The notes under the pieces: generated by a model
Seen by the model: the letters and a program-made list of their open reading frames with translations, nothing else
What the model was told of the DNA's origin: nothing
Database searches by the model: none
In this document: piece after piece, positions 37,070 through 48,338 of the stretch
Layout of the letters: every line of letters starts with the position of its first letter
Numbering within the stretch: the stretch's first letter is position 1
Made by a program: the position numbers and the translations under genes
Assembly (NCBI RefSeq): GCF_018326005.1
Contig: NZ_AP021903.1
Coordinates: 2,730,001 to 2,794,000 of the forward strand
Direction: 5' to 3'
DNA: 64,000 nucleotides
DNA from: Pseudomonas sp. Seg1
GTDB taxonomy: Bacteria > Pseudomonadota > Gammaproteobacteria > Pseudomonadales > Pseudomonadaceae

Positions 37070-37960
37070 ATGGAGCAATTTCGTAATATCGGCATCATCG
37101 GTCGCCTGGGCAGTTCCCAGGTGCTGGATACCGTCCGCCGACTGAAACGCTTTCTGCTCGATCGTCACCTGCATGTGATCCTCGAAGACACCATCGCCGA
37201 AGTCTTGCCGGGCCATGGCCTGCAAACCTCGTCGCGCAAGATGCTCGGTGAAGTCTGCGACATGGTCATCGTCGTCGGCGGTGACGGCAGCCTGCTCGGC
37301 GCCGCCCGGGCGCTGGCCAAGCACAATATCCCGGTGCTCGGCATCAACCGTGGCAGCCTCGGCTTTCTCACCGACATTCGCCCGGATGAGCTGGAAGTCG
37401 AAGTGGCCAAAGTGCTCGACGGCCACTATCTGGTAGAAAACCGCTTCCTGCTGCAAGCCGAAGTCCGCCGCCATGCCGAGGCCATCGGCCAGGGCGATGC
37501 GCTTAACGACGTAGTGCTGCACCCCGGCAAGTCGACCCGAATGATCGAGTTCGAGCTGTACATCGACGGCCAGTTCGTCTGCAGCCAGAAGGCCGACGGC
37601 CTGATCGTCGCCACGCCGACCGGTTCCACTGCGTACGCACTGTCTGCCGGCGGGCCGATCATGCATCCCAAGCTCGATGCCATTGTGATCGTGCCGATGT
37701 ATCCCCATATGTTGTCGAGCAGGCCAATTGTGGTCGATGGCAACAGTGAGCTGAAAATCGTCGTGTCGAAAAACATGCAGATTTACCCGCAAGTCTCCTG
37801 CGACGGGCAGAACCACTTCACCTGCGCGCCGGGCGACACCATCACCGTCAGCAAGAAAGCCCAGAAGCTGCGGCTGATTCACCCGCTCGACCACAACTAC
37901 TACGAAGTCTGCCGGACCAAGCTTGGCTGGGGCAGCAAGCTGGGCGGTGGAGGCGACTGA
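37070..37960 (+). CDS. nadK: NAD(+) kinase
   Basis: 296 residues. It phosphorylates NAD to NADP. The family motif VVGGDGSLLGAAR (about residues 66-78) contains the catalytic GGDG, and INRGSLGFLTDI and the NAD-binding region ADGLIVATPTGSTAYALSAGGPI follow. Length is standard. It starts a run of + strand genes; its stop shares a base with the next start (TGATG). Confidence 0.97.
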   Translation: MEQFRNIGIIGRLGSSQVLDTVRRLKRFLLDRHLHVILEDTIAEVLPGHGLQTSSRKMLGEVCDMVIVVGGDGSLLGAARALAKHNIPVLGINRGSLGFLTDIRPDELEVEVAKVLDGHYLVENRFLLQAEVRRHAEAIGQGDALNDVVLHPGKSTRMIEFELYIDGQFVCSQKADGLIVATPTGSTAYALSAGGPIMHPKLDAIVIVPMYPHMLSSRPIVVDGNSELKIVVSKNMQIYPQVSCDGQNHFTCAPGDTITVSKKAQKLRLIHPLDHNYYEVCRTKLGWGSKLGGGGD

Positions 37961-38931
37961 TGCTCGATCCCGCGCGCAGTTATGACTTGATCGGTGACGT
38001 GCACGGATGCGCCCTGACCCTCGAACACTTGCTTGACCGACTCGGTTATCACAAGCAGGGCGGGGTCTGGCGACATCCTTCACGCATGGCCGTGTTCGTC
38101 GGCGACATCATCGACCGTGGCCCGCGAATTCGCGAGGCGTTGCACATCGTCCATGACATGGTCGAGGCCGGTCAGGCGTTGTGCATCATGGGCAACCACG
38201 AATTCAACGCGCTCGGCTGGAGCACTCCGGCGCCACCGGGCAGCGGCAAGCAATTCGTGCGTGAACATACGCCGCGTCATGCGCGTCTGCTCAACGAAAC
38301 CCTGACCCAGTTCGAAGGCCATCCCGGCGATTGGCATGATTTTCAGCGCTGGTTCTATCAGTTGCCGCTGTTTGTCGATGCCGGGCGTTTTCGCGTGGTG
38401 CACGCCTGCTGGGATGCCGGGCTGATCGAGCCGTTGCGCGCGCTGTTCCCGAATGGCTGCATCGACGAGCATTTCCTGCAGTCTTCGGCAGTGCCCGGCA
38501 GTTTTGCCTGCACCGTGTTCGATCGTTTGTTGCGCGGCACCGATATGCGCCTGCCCGATGGCCAGACCATGATCAGTGGTGACGGTCTGGTGCGGTCGTT
38601 CTTCCGCACCAAGTTCTGGGAAGACGATCCGAAAACCTACGGCGACATCGTGTTCCAGCCCGATGCATTGCCGGAGCCGGTGGCGCAAACCCCGCTGACT
38701 TCCACTGAAAAGAATTCGCTGCTGCGCTACGGCGTCGACGAGCCGTTGCTGTTTGTCGGGCACTACTGGCGCAGCGGCAAACCGGCGCCGATCCGCCCGA
38801 ACCTCGCCTGTCTGGATTACAGCGCCGTGCTCTACGGCAAACTCGTTGCTTATCGCCTGGATCAGGAAACCCGCCTCGATCCGCATAAATTCGTCTGGGT
38901 CGATGTCGAGCGGCCGGAGGTGCTGCAATGA
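37960..38931 (+). CDS. Calcineurin-like metallophosphoesterase
   Basis: 323 residues. The dinuclear metal site motifs are LIGDVHGC, FVGDIIDRGP and IMGNHEFNA, then HACWDAG and LFVGHYW near the C-terminus. This is the bacterial serine/threonine-phosphatase-like (ApaH/PrpE) type, so it may act on dinucleotide polyphosphates or phosphoproteins. Translation is coupled to nadK by a TGATG overlap, which links it to nucleotide metabolism at least in expression. Confidence 0.93.
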   Translation: MLDPARSYDLIGDVHGCALTLEHLLDRLGYHKQGGVWRHPSRMAVFVGDIIDRGPRIREALHIVHDMVEAGQALCIMGNHEFNALGWSTPAPPGSGKQFVREHTPRHARLLNETLTQFEGHPGDWHDFQRWFYQLPLFVDAGRFRVVHACWDAGLIEPLRALFPNGCIDEHFLQSSAVPGSFACTVFDRLLRGTDMRLPDGQTMISGDGLVRSFFRTKFWEDDPKTYGDIVFQPDALPEPVAQTPLTSTEKNSLLRYGVDEPLLFVGHYWRSGKPAPIRPNLACLDYSAVLYGKLVAYRLDQETRLDPHKFVWVDVERPEVLQ

Positions 38932-38988
38932 TCGCGGTCTGCTCATTCTGCTATTTCAATCTGCAACTGGCTGTCACAAGGATTCACC

Positions 38989-40338
38989 ATGGATGACACG
39001 ACGCTGGATCAACTCGAGGCCGCGCTGCTGGCCTCGCCGGGAAACGTCGCGTTGCTGACGCTGGTGCTCAAGGCCTGCCTTGAGCGCAATGACAGCCAGC
39101 GCGGCCTCAAACTGCTTCCCGCCGACCTGCACCAATTGCCGGACGCCGAGGCTCTGAAGCCGATCGCCGCGCAGCTGTACCTGGGCGCCGGGCAGGCTGA
39201 AAAAGCCTTGAACCTGGCGAGCGGTGAGGGCGCCCATCTGCAACTGTTGCGCGCACGGGCACTGGCCGACCTTGATCGCCTCAAGGAAGCGTTGGTCGAG
39301 TACCGCGCCGCCATCGCTGCCAACCCGGCGTTGGAAGACATGGCGCTGTGGCGTCGCCTGAACGTGTCGGTGGTGGATTTTGCCGCTGGCGAAGGGCGGC
39401 CGAAACTGCGGGTGATCTCCAACGACGACACCGATCAGACGGAAGTCCGCCGACTGTTGGTGCCAGACACCGAAACCGTGACGTTCAACGACATCGGTGG
39501 CCTGGACGATCTGAAAAAGACCATCCATAAAAAGATCATCCTGCCGTACCAGAAGCCGGGGTTGTTCGAGCGCTTTCGCAAGCGCGTCGGCGGCGGTGTG
39601 CTGCTGTACGGGCCGCCTGGCTGCGGCAAAACCTTACTGGCCCGAGCCACCGCCGGCGAGTGCAAGGCGAAGTTTTTCAACGTAGCGATCTCCGACGTGC
39701 TGGACATGTACATCGGCGAGTCCGAACGCAAGTTGCACGCCCTATTCGAGCAGGCGCGGGCGCAGGCACCGGCGGTGATGTTCTTCGATGAAGTCGAGGC
39801 GCTGGGCGGCAAACGCTCCAATACCCGCGAGTCGACGTCGTCGAAACTGGTCAGCCAGTTTCTCTCGGAAATGGATGGCTTCACCCATGACAATCATGGC
39901 GTGCTGATCCTCGCGGCAACCAACGTGCCGTGGTCGGTGGACTCGGCGTTCCGCCGTCCCGGTCGCTTCGACCGCGTGTTGTTTGTGCCGCCACCGGATC
40001 GTGCCGCCCGCGAAAACATGCTGCAACTGATGGTCAAGGGCCGTCCGCTGGCGGCTGATATCGATTTCGCCTTCCTTGCCAAACACACCTCGGGCTTCTC
40101 CGGCGCGGACCTCAGCGAGCTGGTGGAAACCGCCGCCGATGAAGCCATCGAAGAGTCGATCAGTGAAGGCGCCGAGCAGCCGATTTGCGACCGCCACTTC
40201 AAGCAAGCCTTGAAAGAAGTCCGCGCGACGACGCTGGAATGGCTGACCACCGCCCGCAACTACGCGCGTTATGCCAACGAAGGCAATCAGTACGATGAAG
40301 TGCTGGCCTTCCTCGACAAACATGGCAAGGGACGCTGA
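38989..40338 (+). CDS. AAA+ ATPase with N-terminal TPR-like region
   Basis: 449 residues. Residues 1-130 are helical repeats of TPR type (LLRARALADLDRLKEALVEY, AAIAANPALEDMAL). The AAA domain (about 155-400) begins FNDIGGLDDLKKTIHKKI and has Walker A GPPGCGKT (208-215), Walker B VMFFDEVEAL (about 262-271), sensor 1 LAATNVPW and arginine fingers in RRPGRFDR. The closest families are the CDC48/FtsH-like AAA proteins, but there is no protease domain and only one AAA ring. First gene of a three-gene unit with a membrane protein and a membrane-anchored TPR protein. Confidence 0.92.
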   Translation: MDDTTLDQLEAALLASPGNVALLTLVLKACLERNDSQRGLKLLPADLHQLPDAEALKPIAAQLYLGAGQAEKALNLASGEGAHLQLLRARALADLDRLKEALVEYRAAIAANPALEDMALWRRLNVSVVDFAAGEGRPKLRVISNDDTDQTEVRRLLVPDTETVTFNDIGGLDDLKKTIHKKIILPYQKPGLFERFRKRVGGGVLLYGPPGCGKTLLARATAGECKAKFFNVAISDVLDMYIGESERKLHALFEQARAQAPAVMFFDEVEALGGKRSNTRESTSSKLVSQFLSEMDGFTHDNHGVLILAATNVPWSVDSAFRRPGRFDRVLFVPPPDRAARENMLQLMVKGRPLAADIDFAFLAKHTSGFSGADLSELVETAADEAIEESISEGAEQPICDRHFKQALKEVRATTLEWLTTARNYARYANEGNQYDEVLAFLDKHGKGR

Positions 40339-40823
40339 TGGGAACCCAGAATATTTACCGCATTGAAGACGAACCGCGTCCGGGCGGCCTGGCGCGGTTT
40401 GCCGTGTCGCCGTTCTGGCCATTGCTGGCGCTGATGATGGGCGGGCTATGGCTGGGTTTGCCGTGGTTCGTGCTCAACTCGGTGGCTGTGGGCAGCCCGA
40501 CGCGCAAGCGTGAGTGGATCTGGGTTGGCGTCGGTGCCGTGGGCAGCGTGATCCTCGGACTGGCCTTGATCAGCTTGTTGAACAACGGCTACCTGAGCAC
40601 TCAGGCACAGATCCAGTACGCCTTGCTGGTCCTGGTGGTGTGGAAACTGAGCATCGGTTACGTGCTGTACACCCTGCAGAACTCGACCATCGAGCTGTAT
40701 CAATATTATGGCGGCGTGCTCAATCGCTTCGCGCCGCTGGTCGCGCTCGCAGGCGCCTTCCTGCTCAAAGGAATCGTGGTCACTCTGGTGCCGGCGACCC
40801 TTTGGTATCTGGTGGTGAGCTGA
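40338..40823 (+). CDS. Multi-spanning membrane protein of the AAA/TPR module
   Basis: 161 residues. It starts inside the AAA stop (TGATG). Four hydrophobic segments are visible, at about residues 25-45, 60-82, 90-112 and 130-158 (FWPLLALMMGGLWLGLPWFV is the first). No known domain. Between helices 3 and 4, NSTIELYQYYGG may face the cytoplasm. Its tight linkage to the AAA protein suggests they act together. Confidence 0.82.
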   Translation: MGTQNIYRIEDEPRPGGLARFAVSPFWPLLALMMGGLWLGLPWFVLNSVAVGSPTRKREWIWVGVGAVGSVILGLALISLLNNGYLSTQAQIQYALLVLVVWKLSIGYVLYTLQNSTIELYQYYGGVLNRFAPLVALAGAFLLKGIVVTLVPATLWYLVVS

Positions 40824-41746
40824 TGAATACCTCTTATCTGCTGCAAGTGGCTTATCAGCGGTTGCAGTCCGGCCACAACGACGGCGCCATCGACAGCCTG
40901 CGACAGTTGCTGGCCGATGACCCGGAATGTGCCGAAGCCCACGCCTTGCTGGCGCTGTGTCTGCTCAACATGCGTCGTCTGCATGCCGGGCGCCACGAAG
41001 CCTCGATGGCGTTGGCGATGGACCCGGCGTTGCCGTTGGCGCATTACGCCGCCGCGCATATCGACATGGCTGCGCGGCAATTCAAGGGTGCCGAACAGCA
41101 CCTGTTGCAGTTGCTCGACATGGAGCCGACGGAGCCGCGTTACTACCGCAGTCTTGCGGACCTGTTTCAACTGACCGGGCGCCTTGCCCAGAGTCAGGCG
41201 CTGCTGGAAAAGGCGCTGGAGCTGGGCCCTGACGATCCGGCCAATCTGGTGGCGATGGCCGAATATCATCAGGCCTGTGGCCATTGGCAGCAGGCCGAAA
41301 GTTTTGCCCGACAGGCACTCCAGGCCGATCCCGGGCATGCCGGGGCCGTGGTGGTACTGGGTCGTTTGCTGCTGCGTCAGGGCGATATCAACGGTGCACG
41401 CGAACACGCGATCTGGGCCCTGCAGGAAAACGCCAGCAATGTCTCGGCGCTGAGCCTGCTGACCGCCGTGAAGGCTCGCAGCAATGTGTTCATGGGGCTC
41501 TGGTGGCGGTTCAACAGCTGGATGAACGACCGCAGTACGACCGGCGCCATCATTCTGTTGCTGGCAATGTTTGTGGTGTACCGCGTTACCGTGATCACCC
41601 TCACCGCACAGGGCTACCCCGGTGCCGCCGAGGTGATCGACTGGGTTTGGCTGGCGTTTGCTCTTTATACCTTCACGGCTCCGCAGATTTTCCGGCGTGC
41701 GCTGGAGAAAGAACTGACCCAGGTAAAACTTTCAAGGGAGTTCTAG
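40823..41746 (+). CDS. TPR protein with C-terminal membrane helices
   Basis: 307 residues from MNTSYLLQVAYQRL, whose ATG overlaps the previous stop (TGATG). Tandem TPR units fill residues about 1-215 (AIDSLRQLLADDPECAEAHALLAL, LADLFQLTGRLAQSQALLEKALEL, AESFARQALQADPGHAG, each shortened here). Two hydrophobic stretches near the C-terminus (AIILLLAMFVVYRVTVITL and VWLAFALYTF) anchor it. It is the last gene of the module, followed by a GC-rich hairpin. Confidence 0.86.
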   Translation: MNTSYLLQVAYQRLQSGHNDGAIDSLRQLLADDPECAEAHALLALCLLNMRRLHAGRHEASMALAMDPALPLAHYAAAHIDMAARQFKGAEQHLLQLLDMEPTEPRYYRSLADLFQLTGRLAQSQALLEKALELGPDDPANLVAMAEYHQACGHWQQAESFARQALQADPGHAGAVVVLGRLLLRQGDINGAREHAIWALQENASNVSALSLLTAVKARSNVFMGLWWRFNSWMNDRSTTGAIILLLAMFVVYRVTVITLTAQGYPGAAEVIDWVWLAFALYTFTAPQIFRRALEKELTQVKLSREF

Positions 41747-41748
41747 GA

Positions 41749-41769
41749 CGCCGGGCATTGCGCCCGGCG
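41749..41769 (+). terminator. GC-rich hairpin after the AAA/TPR module
   Basis: CGCCGGGC-ATTGC-GCCCGGCG is an 8-bp perfect stem five bases past the TPR stop. No T-run follows, so its action as an intrinsic terminator is uncertain. Confidence 0.55.
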
Positions 41770-41853
41770 ATCCGCTCGCTGACCTGATGCCCGGCAGTGT
41801 CTTGCCGCTTCAGCGCCGTTAAACTAGCGACATTCATTGGAGAGTGTTCAAAC

Positions 41854-42114
41854 ATGTCGTCTTTTGCCGAAATGATCAAAAACATCACCCCGGACATCTA
41901 CGAGAGCCTGAAACTGGCCGTGGAAATCGGCAAGTGGTCGGACGGTGGCAAGCTCACCGCCGAGCAGCGTGAACTGTCGTTGCAGGCGATGATCGCCTGG
42001 GAAATCCAGAACCTGCCTGAAGATCAGCGCACCGGTTACATGGGCCCGCAAGAATGTGCGTCGAAGTCGATCGAAGTGCCGAACATCCTGTTCAAGTCGG
42101 ATGCCATCCATTGA
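41854..42114 (+). CDS. yeaC: DUF1315 family protein (YeaC-like)
   Basis: 86 residues from MSSFAEMIKNITP, with GGAGAG about 12 bases upstream. YESLKLAVEIGKWSDGGKLT and MIAWEIQNLPEDQRTGYMG are typical of the DUF1315 (YeaC) family; cytosolic, function unknown. Its stop overlaps the TTG start of the DUF2797 gene (TTGA), so translation is coupled. The + strand order yeaC - DUF2797 - pepN is continuous. Confidence 0.88.
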   Translation: MSSFAEMIKNITPDIYESLKLAVEIGKWSDGGKLTAEQRELSLQAMIAWEIQNLPEDQRTGYMGPQECASKSIEVPNILFKSDAIH

Positions 42115-42941
42115 TCGAGATTGGCCGCGGTGCAATCAGCAAAATGTCGGCGCGCCTGGACGGGCCGAATGTGCAATACGCGTTTCGTCTGGATGACGTC
42201 GAGGTGCCGGTCAATCCCATGATCGGCACCACGGTGCGTCTGGAATACCTGGGGGCGATCCACTGCACCCATTGCGGGCGCAAGACCAAAACCAGTTTCA
42301 GCCAGGGTTACTGCTACCCGTGCATGACCAAACTGGCCCAGTGCGACCTGTGCATCATGAGCCCGGAGCGCTGCCACTACGACGCCGGCACCTGCCGCGA
42401 TCCGCTGTGGGGCGAGCAGTTCTGCATGACCGATCACGTTGTGTACCTGGCCAATTCGTCAGGGATCAAGGTCGGCATCACGCGTGCTACCCAGTTGCCG
42501 ACCCGTTGGCTCGATCAGGGTGCGAGTCAGGCGTTGCCGATCATGCGCGTGTCGACGCGGCAGCAGTCGGGCTTCGTTGAAGACTTGTTCCGCAGTCAGG
42601 TGGCCGACAAGACCAACTGGCGTGCACTGCTCAAGGGCGATGCGGTGGCGGTGGATCTGGCACAGGTGCGCGATCAGTTGTTCGAAAGCTGCGCCGAAGG
42701 CCTGCAAGGCTTGCAAGAGCGATTCGGCCTACAAGCGATTCAGACGATTGCCGATGTAGAACCTCTCGAAATCCGCTATCCGGTCGAGCAATACCCGGCC
42801 AAAATCGTCAGCTTCAACCTGGACAAGAACCCGATTGCCGAAGGCACGCTGCTGGGGATCAAGGGTCAGTACCTGATCTTCGACACCGGCGTGATCAATA
42901 TTCGTAAGTACACGGCTTATCAGCTCGCCGTGCATCAATAA
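42111..42941 (+). CDS. DUF2797 family protein with Cys-rich region
   Basis: 276 residues if TTG at 42111 is the start (reading LIEIGRGAISKMSARLDG); the first ATG in frame would drop 11 residues including conserved-looking sequence. A cysteine cluster at about residues 48-90 (HCTHCGRKT, YCYPCMTKLAQCDLCIM, ERCHYDAGTC) looks like zinc binding. The following segment YLANSSGIKVGITRATQLPTR resembles a GIY-YIG-like beta-hairpin (VYLANS...VGIT). Function unknown. Confidence 0.85.
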   Translation: MIEIGRGAISKMSARLDGPNVQYAFRLDDVEVPVNPMIGTTVRLEYLGAIHCTHCGRKTKTSFSQGYCYPCMTKLAQCDLCIMSPERCHYDAGTCRDPLWGEQFCMTDHVVYLANSSGIKVGITRATQLPTRWLDQGASQALPIMRVSTRQQSGFVEDLFRSQVADKTNWRALLKGDAVAVDLAQVRDQLFESCAEGLQGLQERFGLQAIQTIADVEPLEIRYPVEQYPAKIVSFNLDKNPIAEGTLLGIKGQYLIFDTGVINIRKYTAYQLAVHQ

Positions 42942-42951
42942 GGACTCCAGC

Positions 42952-45609
42952 ATGCGCACCGAACAACCGAAGATGATTTACCTGAAGGACTATCAGGCGC
43001 CCGAGTACCTGATCGATGAAACACACCTGACCTTCGAGTTGTTCGAGGACCACAGCCTGGTCCACGCGCAACTGGTGATGCGCCGCAACCCGGCACGTGG
43101 CGCCGGCCTGCCGCCGCTGGTGCTCGACGGCCAGCAACTGGAACTGCTCTCGGTGACCCTCGCCGATAAGGAACTGGCTGACGGCGACTATCAGTTGTCC
43201 GAGAACCATCTGACCCTGCAACCGACCAGCGAAACCTTTACGGTCGACACCAGCGTCAGGATCCACCCGGAAACCAACACCGCGCTGGAAGGCCTGTACA
43301 AGTCCGGCACGATGTTCTGCACCCAGTGCGAGGCCGAAGGCTTCCGCAAGATCACCTATTACCTCGACCGCCCGGATGTGATGAGCAAGTTCACCACCAC
43401 CGTGGTCGCCGAACAGCACAGCTATCCGGTGCTGCTCTCCAACGGCAACCCGATTGCTTCAGGCCCGGGTGAAGACGGCCGGCACTGGGCAACGTGGGAA
43501 GACCCGTTCATGAAACCGGCGTACCTGTTCGCGCTGGTGGCCGGTGATTTGTGGTGCGTTGAAGACACCTTCACCACCATGACCAAGCGCAACGTTGCGC
43601 TGCGCATTTACGTCGAGCCGGAAAACATCGACAAGTGCCAGCACGCGATGAACAGCCTGAAGAAGTCGATGCGCTGGGACGAAGAGGTCTACGGTCGCGA
43701 GTACGATCTGGACATCTTCATGATCGTCGCCGTCAACGACTTCAACATGGGCGCGATGGAGAACAAGGGCCTCAATATCTTTAACTCCAGCGCCGTGCTG
43801 GCCCGCGCCGAAACCGCCACCGACGCCGCGCATCAGCGGGTCGAGGCGATCGTCGCCCACGAATATTTCCACAACTGGTCGGGCAACCGCGTGACCTGCC
43901 GCGACTGGTTCCAGCTGTCGCTCAAGGAAGGCTTCACCGTGTTCCGCGATTCCGGCTTCTCCGCCGACATGAACTCGGCCACGGTCAAGCGCATTCAGGA
44001 CGTCGCCTATCTGCGTACCCACCAGTTCGCCGAAGATGCAGGTCCCATGGCCCACGCCGTGCGCCCGGACAGCTTCATCGAAATTTCCAACTTCTACACC
44101 CTGACCGTGTACGAAAAGGGTTCGGAAGTGGTCGGCATGATCCACACCTTGCTCGGCGCCGAAGGCTTCCGTAAAGGCAGCGATCTGTACTTCGAACGCC
44201 ATGACGGTCAAGCCGTGACCTGCGACGACTTCATCAAGGCCATGGAAGATGCCAACGGTGTCGACCTGACCCAGTTCAAGCGCTGGTACAGCCAGGCCGG
44301 CACACCGCGTCTGGCAGTGAGCGAGTCTTACGACGCTGCGGCGAAAACCTACAGCCTGACCTTCCGCCAGAGCTGCCCGGAGACCCCGGACAAGGTTGAA
44401 AAACTGCCGTTCGTGATCCCGGTCGAACTGGGTCTGCTCGACAGCAAAGGCAACGAAATCGCCCTGCGTCTGGTTGGCGAGACCTCGGCTCAAGGCACCA
44501 CGCGCGTCATCTCGGTGACTGAAGCCGAGCAGACCTTCACCTTCGTCGACATCGCCGAACAGCCGCTGCCATCGTTGCTGCGCGGTTTCTCGGCGCCGGT
44601 GAAACTGAGCTTCCCGTACAACCGTGATCAGTTGATGTTCCTGATGCAGCACGACAGCGACGGTTTCAACCGCTGGGATGCCGGTCAGCAACTGTCGGTG
44701 CAGGTGCTGCAAGAGCTGATCGCCCAGCAGCAGAAGGGCGAGAGCCTGGTGCTCGATCCACGGCTGGTGTCGGCGCTGCGTACGGTTCTGTCGGACGAGT
44801 CGCTGGATCAGGCGATGGTTGCCGAGATGCTTTCGCTGCCGGGCGAAGCGTACCTCACCGAAATCAGCGAAGTGGCGGACGTCGACGCCATCCATATCGC
44901 TCGCGAGTTCGCCCGCAAGCAACTGGCGGACAATCTGTTCGAAGCGCTGTGGCTGCGTTATCAGGCCAACCGCGACCTGTCGAAGCAGACGCCGTATGTA
45001 GCCGAGGCCGAGCACTTCGCCCGTCGCGCGTTGCAGAACATTGCGCTGTCGTACCTGATGCTCAGCGGCAAGCCGCAAGTGCTGGCAGCGGCGCTGGAGC
45101 AATTCGAAACGGCCGACAACATGACCGAGCGCCTGACGGCGCTGGCGGTGTTGGTCAACTCGCCGTTCGAAGAGCAGAAAGCCCTGGCCCTGGCCAGTTT
45201 CGCCGAGCACTTCAAGGACAACCCGCTGGTCATGGATCAGTGGTTCAGCGTGCAGGCCGGCAGCACTTTGCCCGGCGGTCTGGAGCGCGTGAAAGCGTTG
45301 ATGCAGCACTCGGCGTTCAACATCAAGAACCCGAACAAGGTGCGTGCACTGGTCGGTGCGTTTGCCGGGCAAAACCTGATCAACTTCCACGCGGCGGATG
45401 GTTCCGGTTATCGCTTCCTCGCGGATCTGGTGATCGAGCTGAACGGCTTCAACCCGCAGATCGCTTCGCGCCAATTGGCGCCGCTGACTCGCTGGCGCAA
45501 ATATGATGGTGCGCGGCAGGCGTTGATGAAGGGTGAGCTGGAGCGGATTCTGGCTTCGGGGCAGCTGTCGAGTGATGTGTATGAGGTCGTCAGCAAGAGC
45601 CTGGCCTAA
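42952..45609 (+). CDS. pepN: Aminopeptidase N
   Basis: 885 residues, with AAGGA before the ATG. A broad cytosolic zinc exopeptidase of the M1 family. The substrate-recognition loop is MGAMENKGLNIFN and the zinc site HEYFHNWSGNRVTCRDWFQL with the downstream Glu in LKEGFTVFRD (HExxH-x18-E pattern: His, His, Glu visible). C-terminal helical domain is complete. Length matches the proteobacterial PepN group. Confidence 0.97.
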   Translation: MRTEQPKMIYLKDYQAPEYLIDETHLTFELFEDHSLVHAQLVMRRNPARGAGLPPLVLDGQQLELLSVTLADKELADGDYQLSENHLTLQPTSETFTVDTSVRIHPETNTALEGLYKSGTMFCTQCEAEGFRKITYYLDRPDVMSKFTTTVVAEQHSYPVLLSNGNPIASGPGEDGRHWATWEDPFMKPAYLFALVAGDLWCVEDTFTTMTKRNVALRIYVEPENIDKCQHAMNSLKKSMRWDEEVYGREYDLDIFMIVAVNDFNMGAMENKGLNIFNSSAVLARAETATDAAHQRVEAIVAHEYFHNWSGNRVTCRDWFQLSLKEGFTVFRDSGFSADMNSATVKRIQDVAYLRTHQFAEDAGPMAHAVRPDSFIEISNFYTLTVYEKGSEVVGMIHTLLGAEGFRKGSDLYFERHDGQAVTCDDFIKAMEDANGVDLTQFKRWYSQAGTPRLAVSESYDAAAKTYSLTFRQSCPETPDKVEKLPFVIPVELGLLDSKGNEIALRLVGETSAQGTTRVISVTEAEQTFTFVDIAEQPLPSLLRGFSAPVKLSFPYNRDQLMFLMQHDSDGFNRWDAGQQLSVQVLQELIAQQQKGESLVLDPRLVSALRTVLSDESLDQAMVAEMLSLPGEAYLTEISEVADVDAIHIAREFARKQLADNLFEALWLRYQANRDLSKQTPYVAEAEHFARRALQNIALSYLMLSGKPQVLAAALEQFETADNMTERLTALAVLVNSPFEEQKALALASFAEHFKDNPLVMDQWFSVQAGSTLPGGLERVKALMQHSAFNIKNPNKVRALVGAFAGQNLINFHAADGSGYRFLADLVIELNGFNPQIASRQLAPLTRWRKYDGARQALMKGELERILASGQLSSDVYEVVSKSLA

Positions 45610-45627
45610 GGTGTTTTAACACCAAGC

Positions 45628-45720
45628 CCTGTGGGAGCTGGCTTGCCAGCGATAGCGGTCTATCAGTCAACAGTGATGTTGAATCTGCTGCCGTCATCGC
45701 GGGCAAGCCCGCTCCCACAG
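45628..45720. repeat. REP pair between convergent pepN and katG
   Basis: CCTGTGGGAGCTGGCTTGCC on the left; on the right the arm is GCGGGCAAGCCCGCTCCCAC, a variant with GGGC in place of TGGC. It may end transcription of both genes. Confidence 0.85.
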
Positions 45721-45730
45721 TTATTTTGCG

Positions 45731-48082
<2,352 letters not shown>

Positions 48083-48236
48083 CTAATAGCCCGACTATTG
48101 GGGGCTGATAGGCGCAGTCTTTCAGGATTTTTTCGCGACTGGCGCCTCTGCCTTAGGCGTTTGCTCAGAAGTTGAAATCCGCGTCCTTGAGCGTTTGGCG
48201 ACACGCCAAAAGTCAAAATCGTAATGACAGGGTGAA

Positions 48237-48253
48237 ATGTTATTGTATAACAT
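48237..48253 (+). promoter_or_regulatory. Zur-like operator upstream of znuD
   Basis: ATGTTATTGTATAACAT is a perfect 7-3-7 palindrome, with GA before it and GAAATTC after. It agrees with the ATGTTATA-type sites of zinc repressor Zur in gamma-proteobacteria. It ends 85 bp before the receptor ATG and thus fits an operator for zinc-repressed expression. Confidence 0.75.
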
Positions 48254-48338
48254 GAAATTCGTTTCATTCTGTTTCTGTCAGTGTCGTGTGCAAGACGCTG
48301 GCAGCGATGCTCACTTTTCTGCTCACGGAAGTTCTGAA

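Noticed and set aside
43459..45474. 671-residue open frame on the - strand
   Set aside because: Antisense of pepN, which carries the complete M1 motifs.
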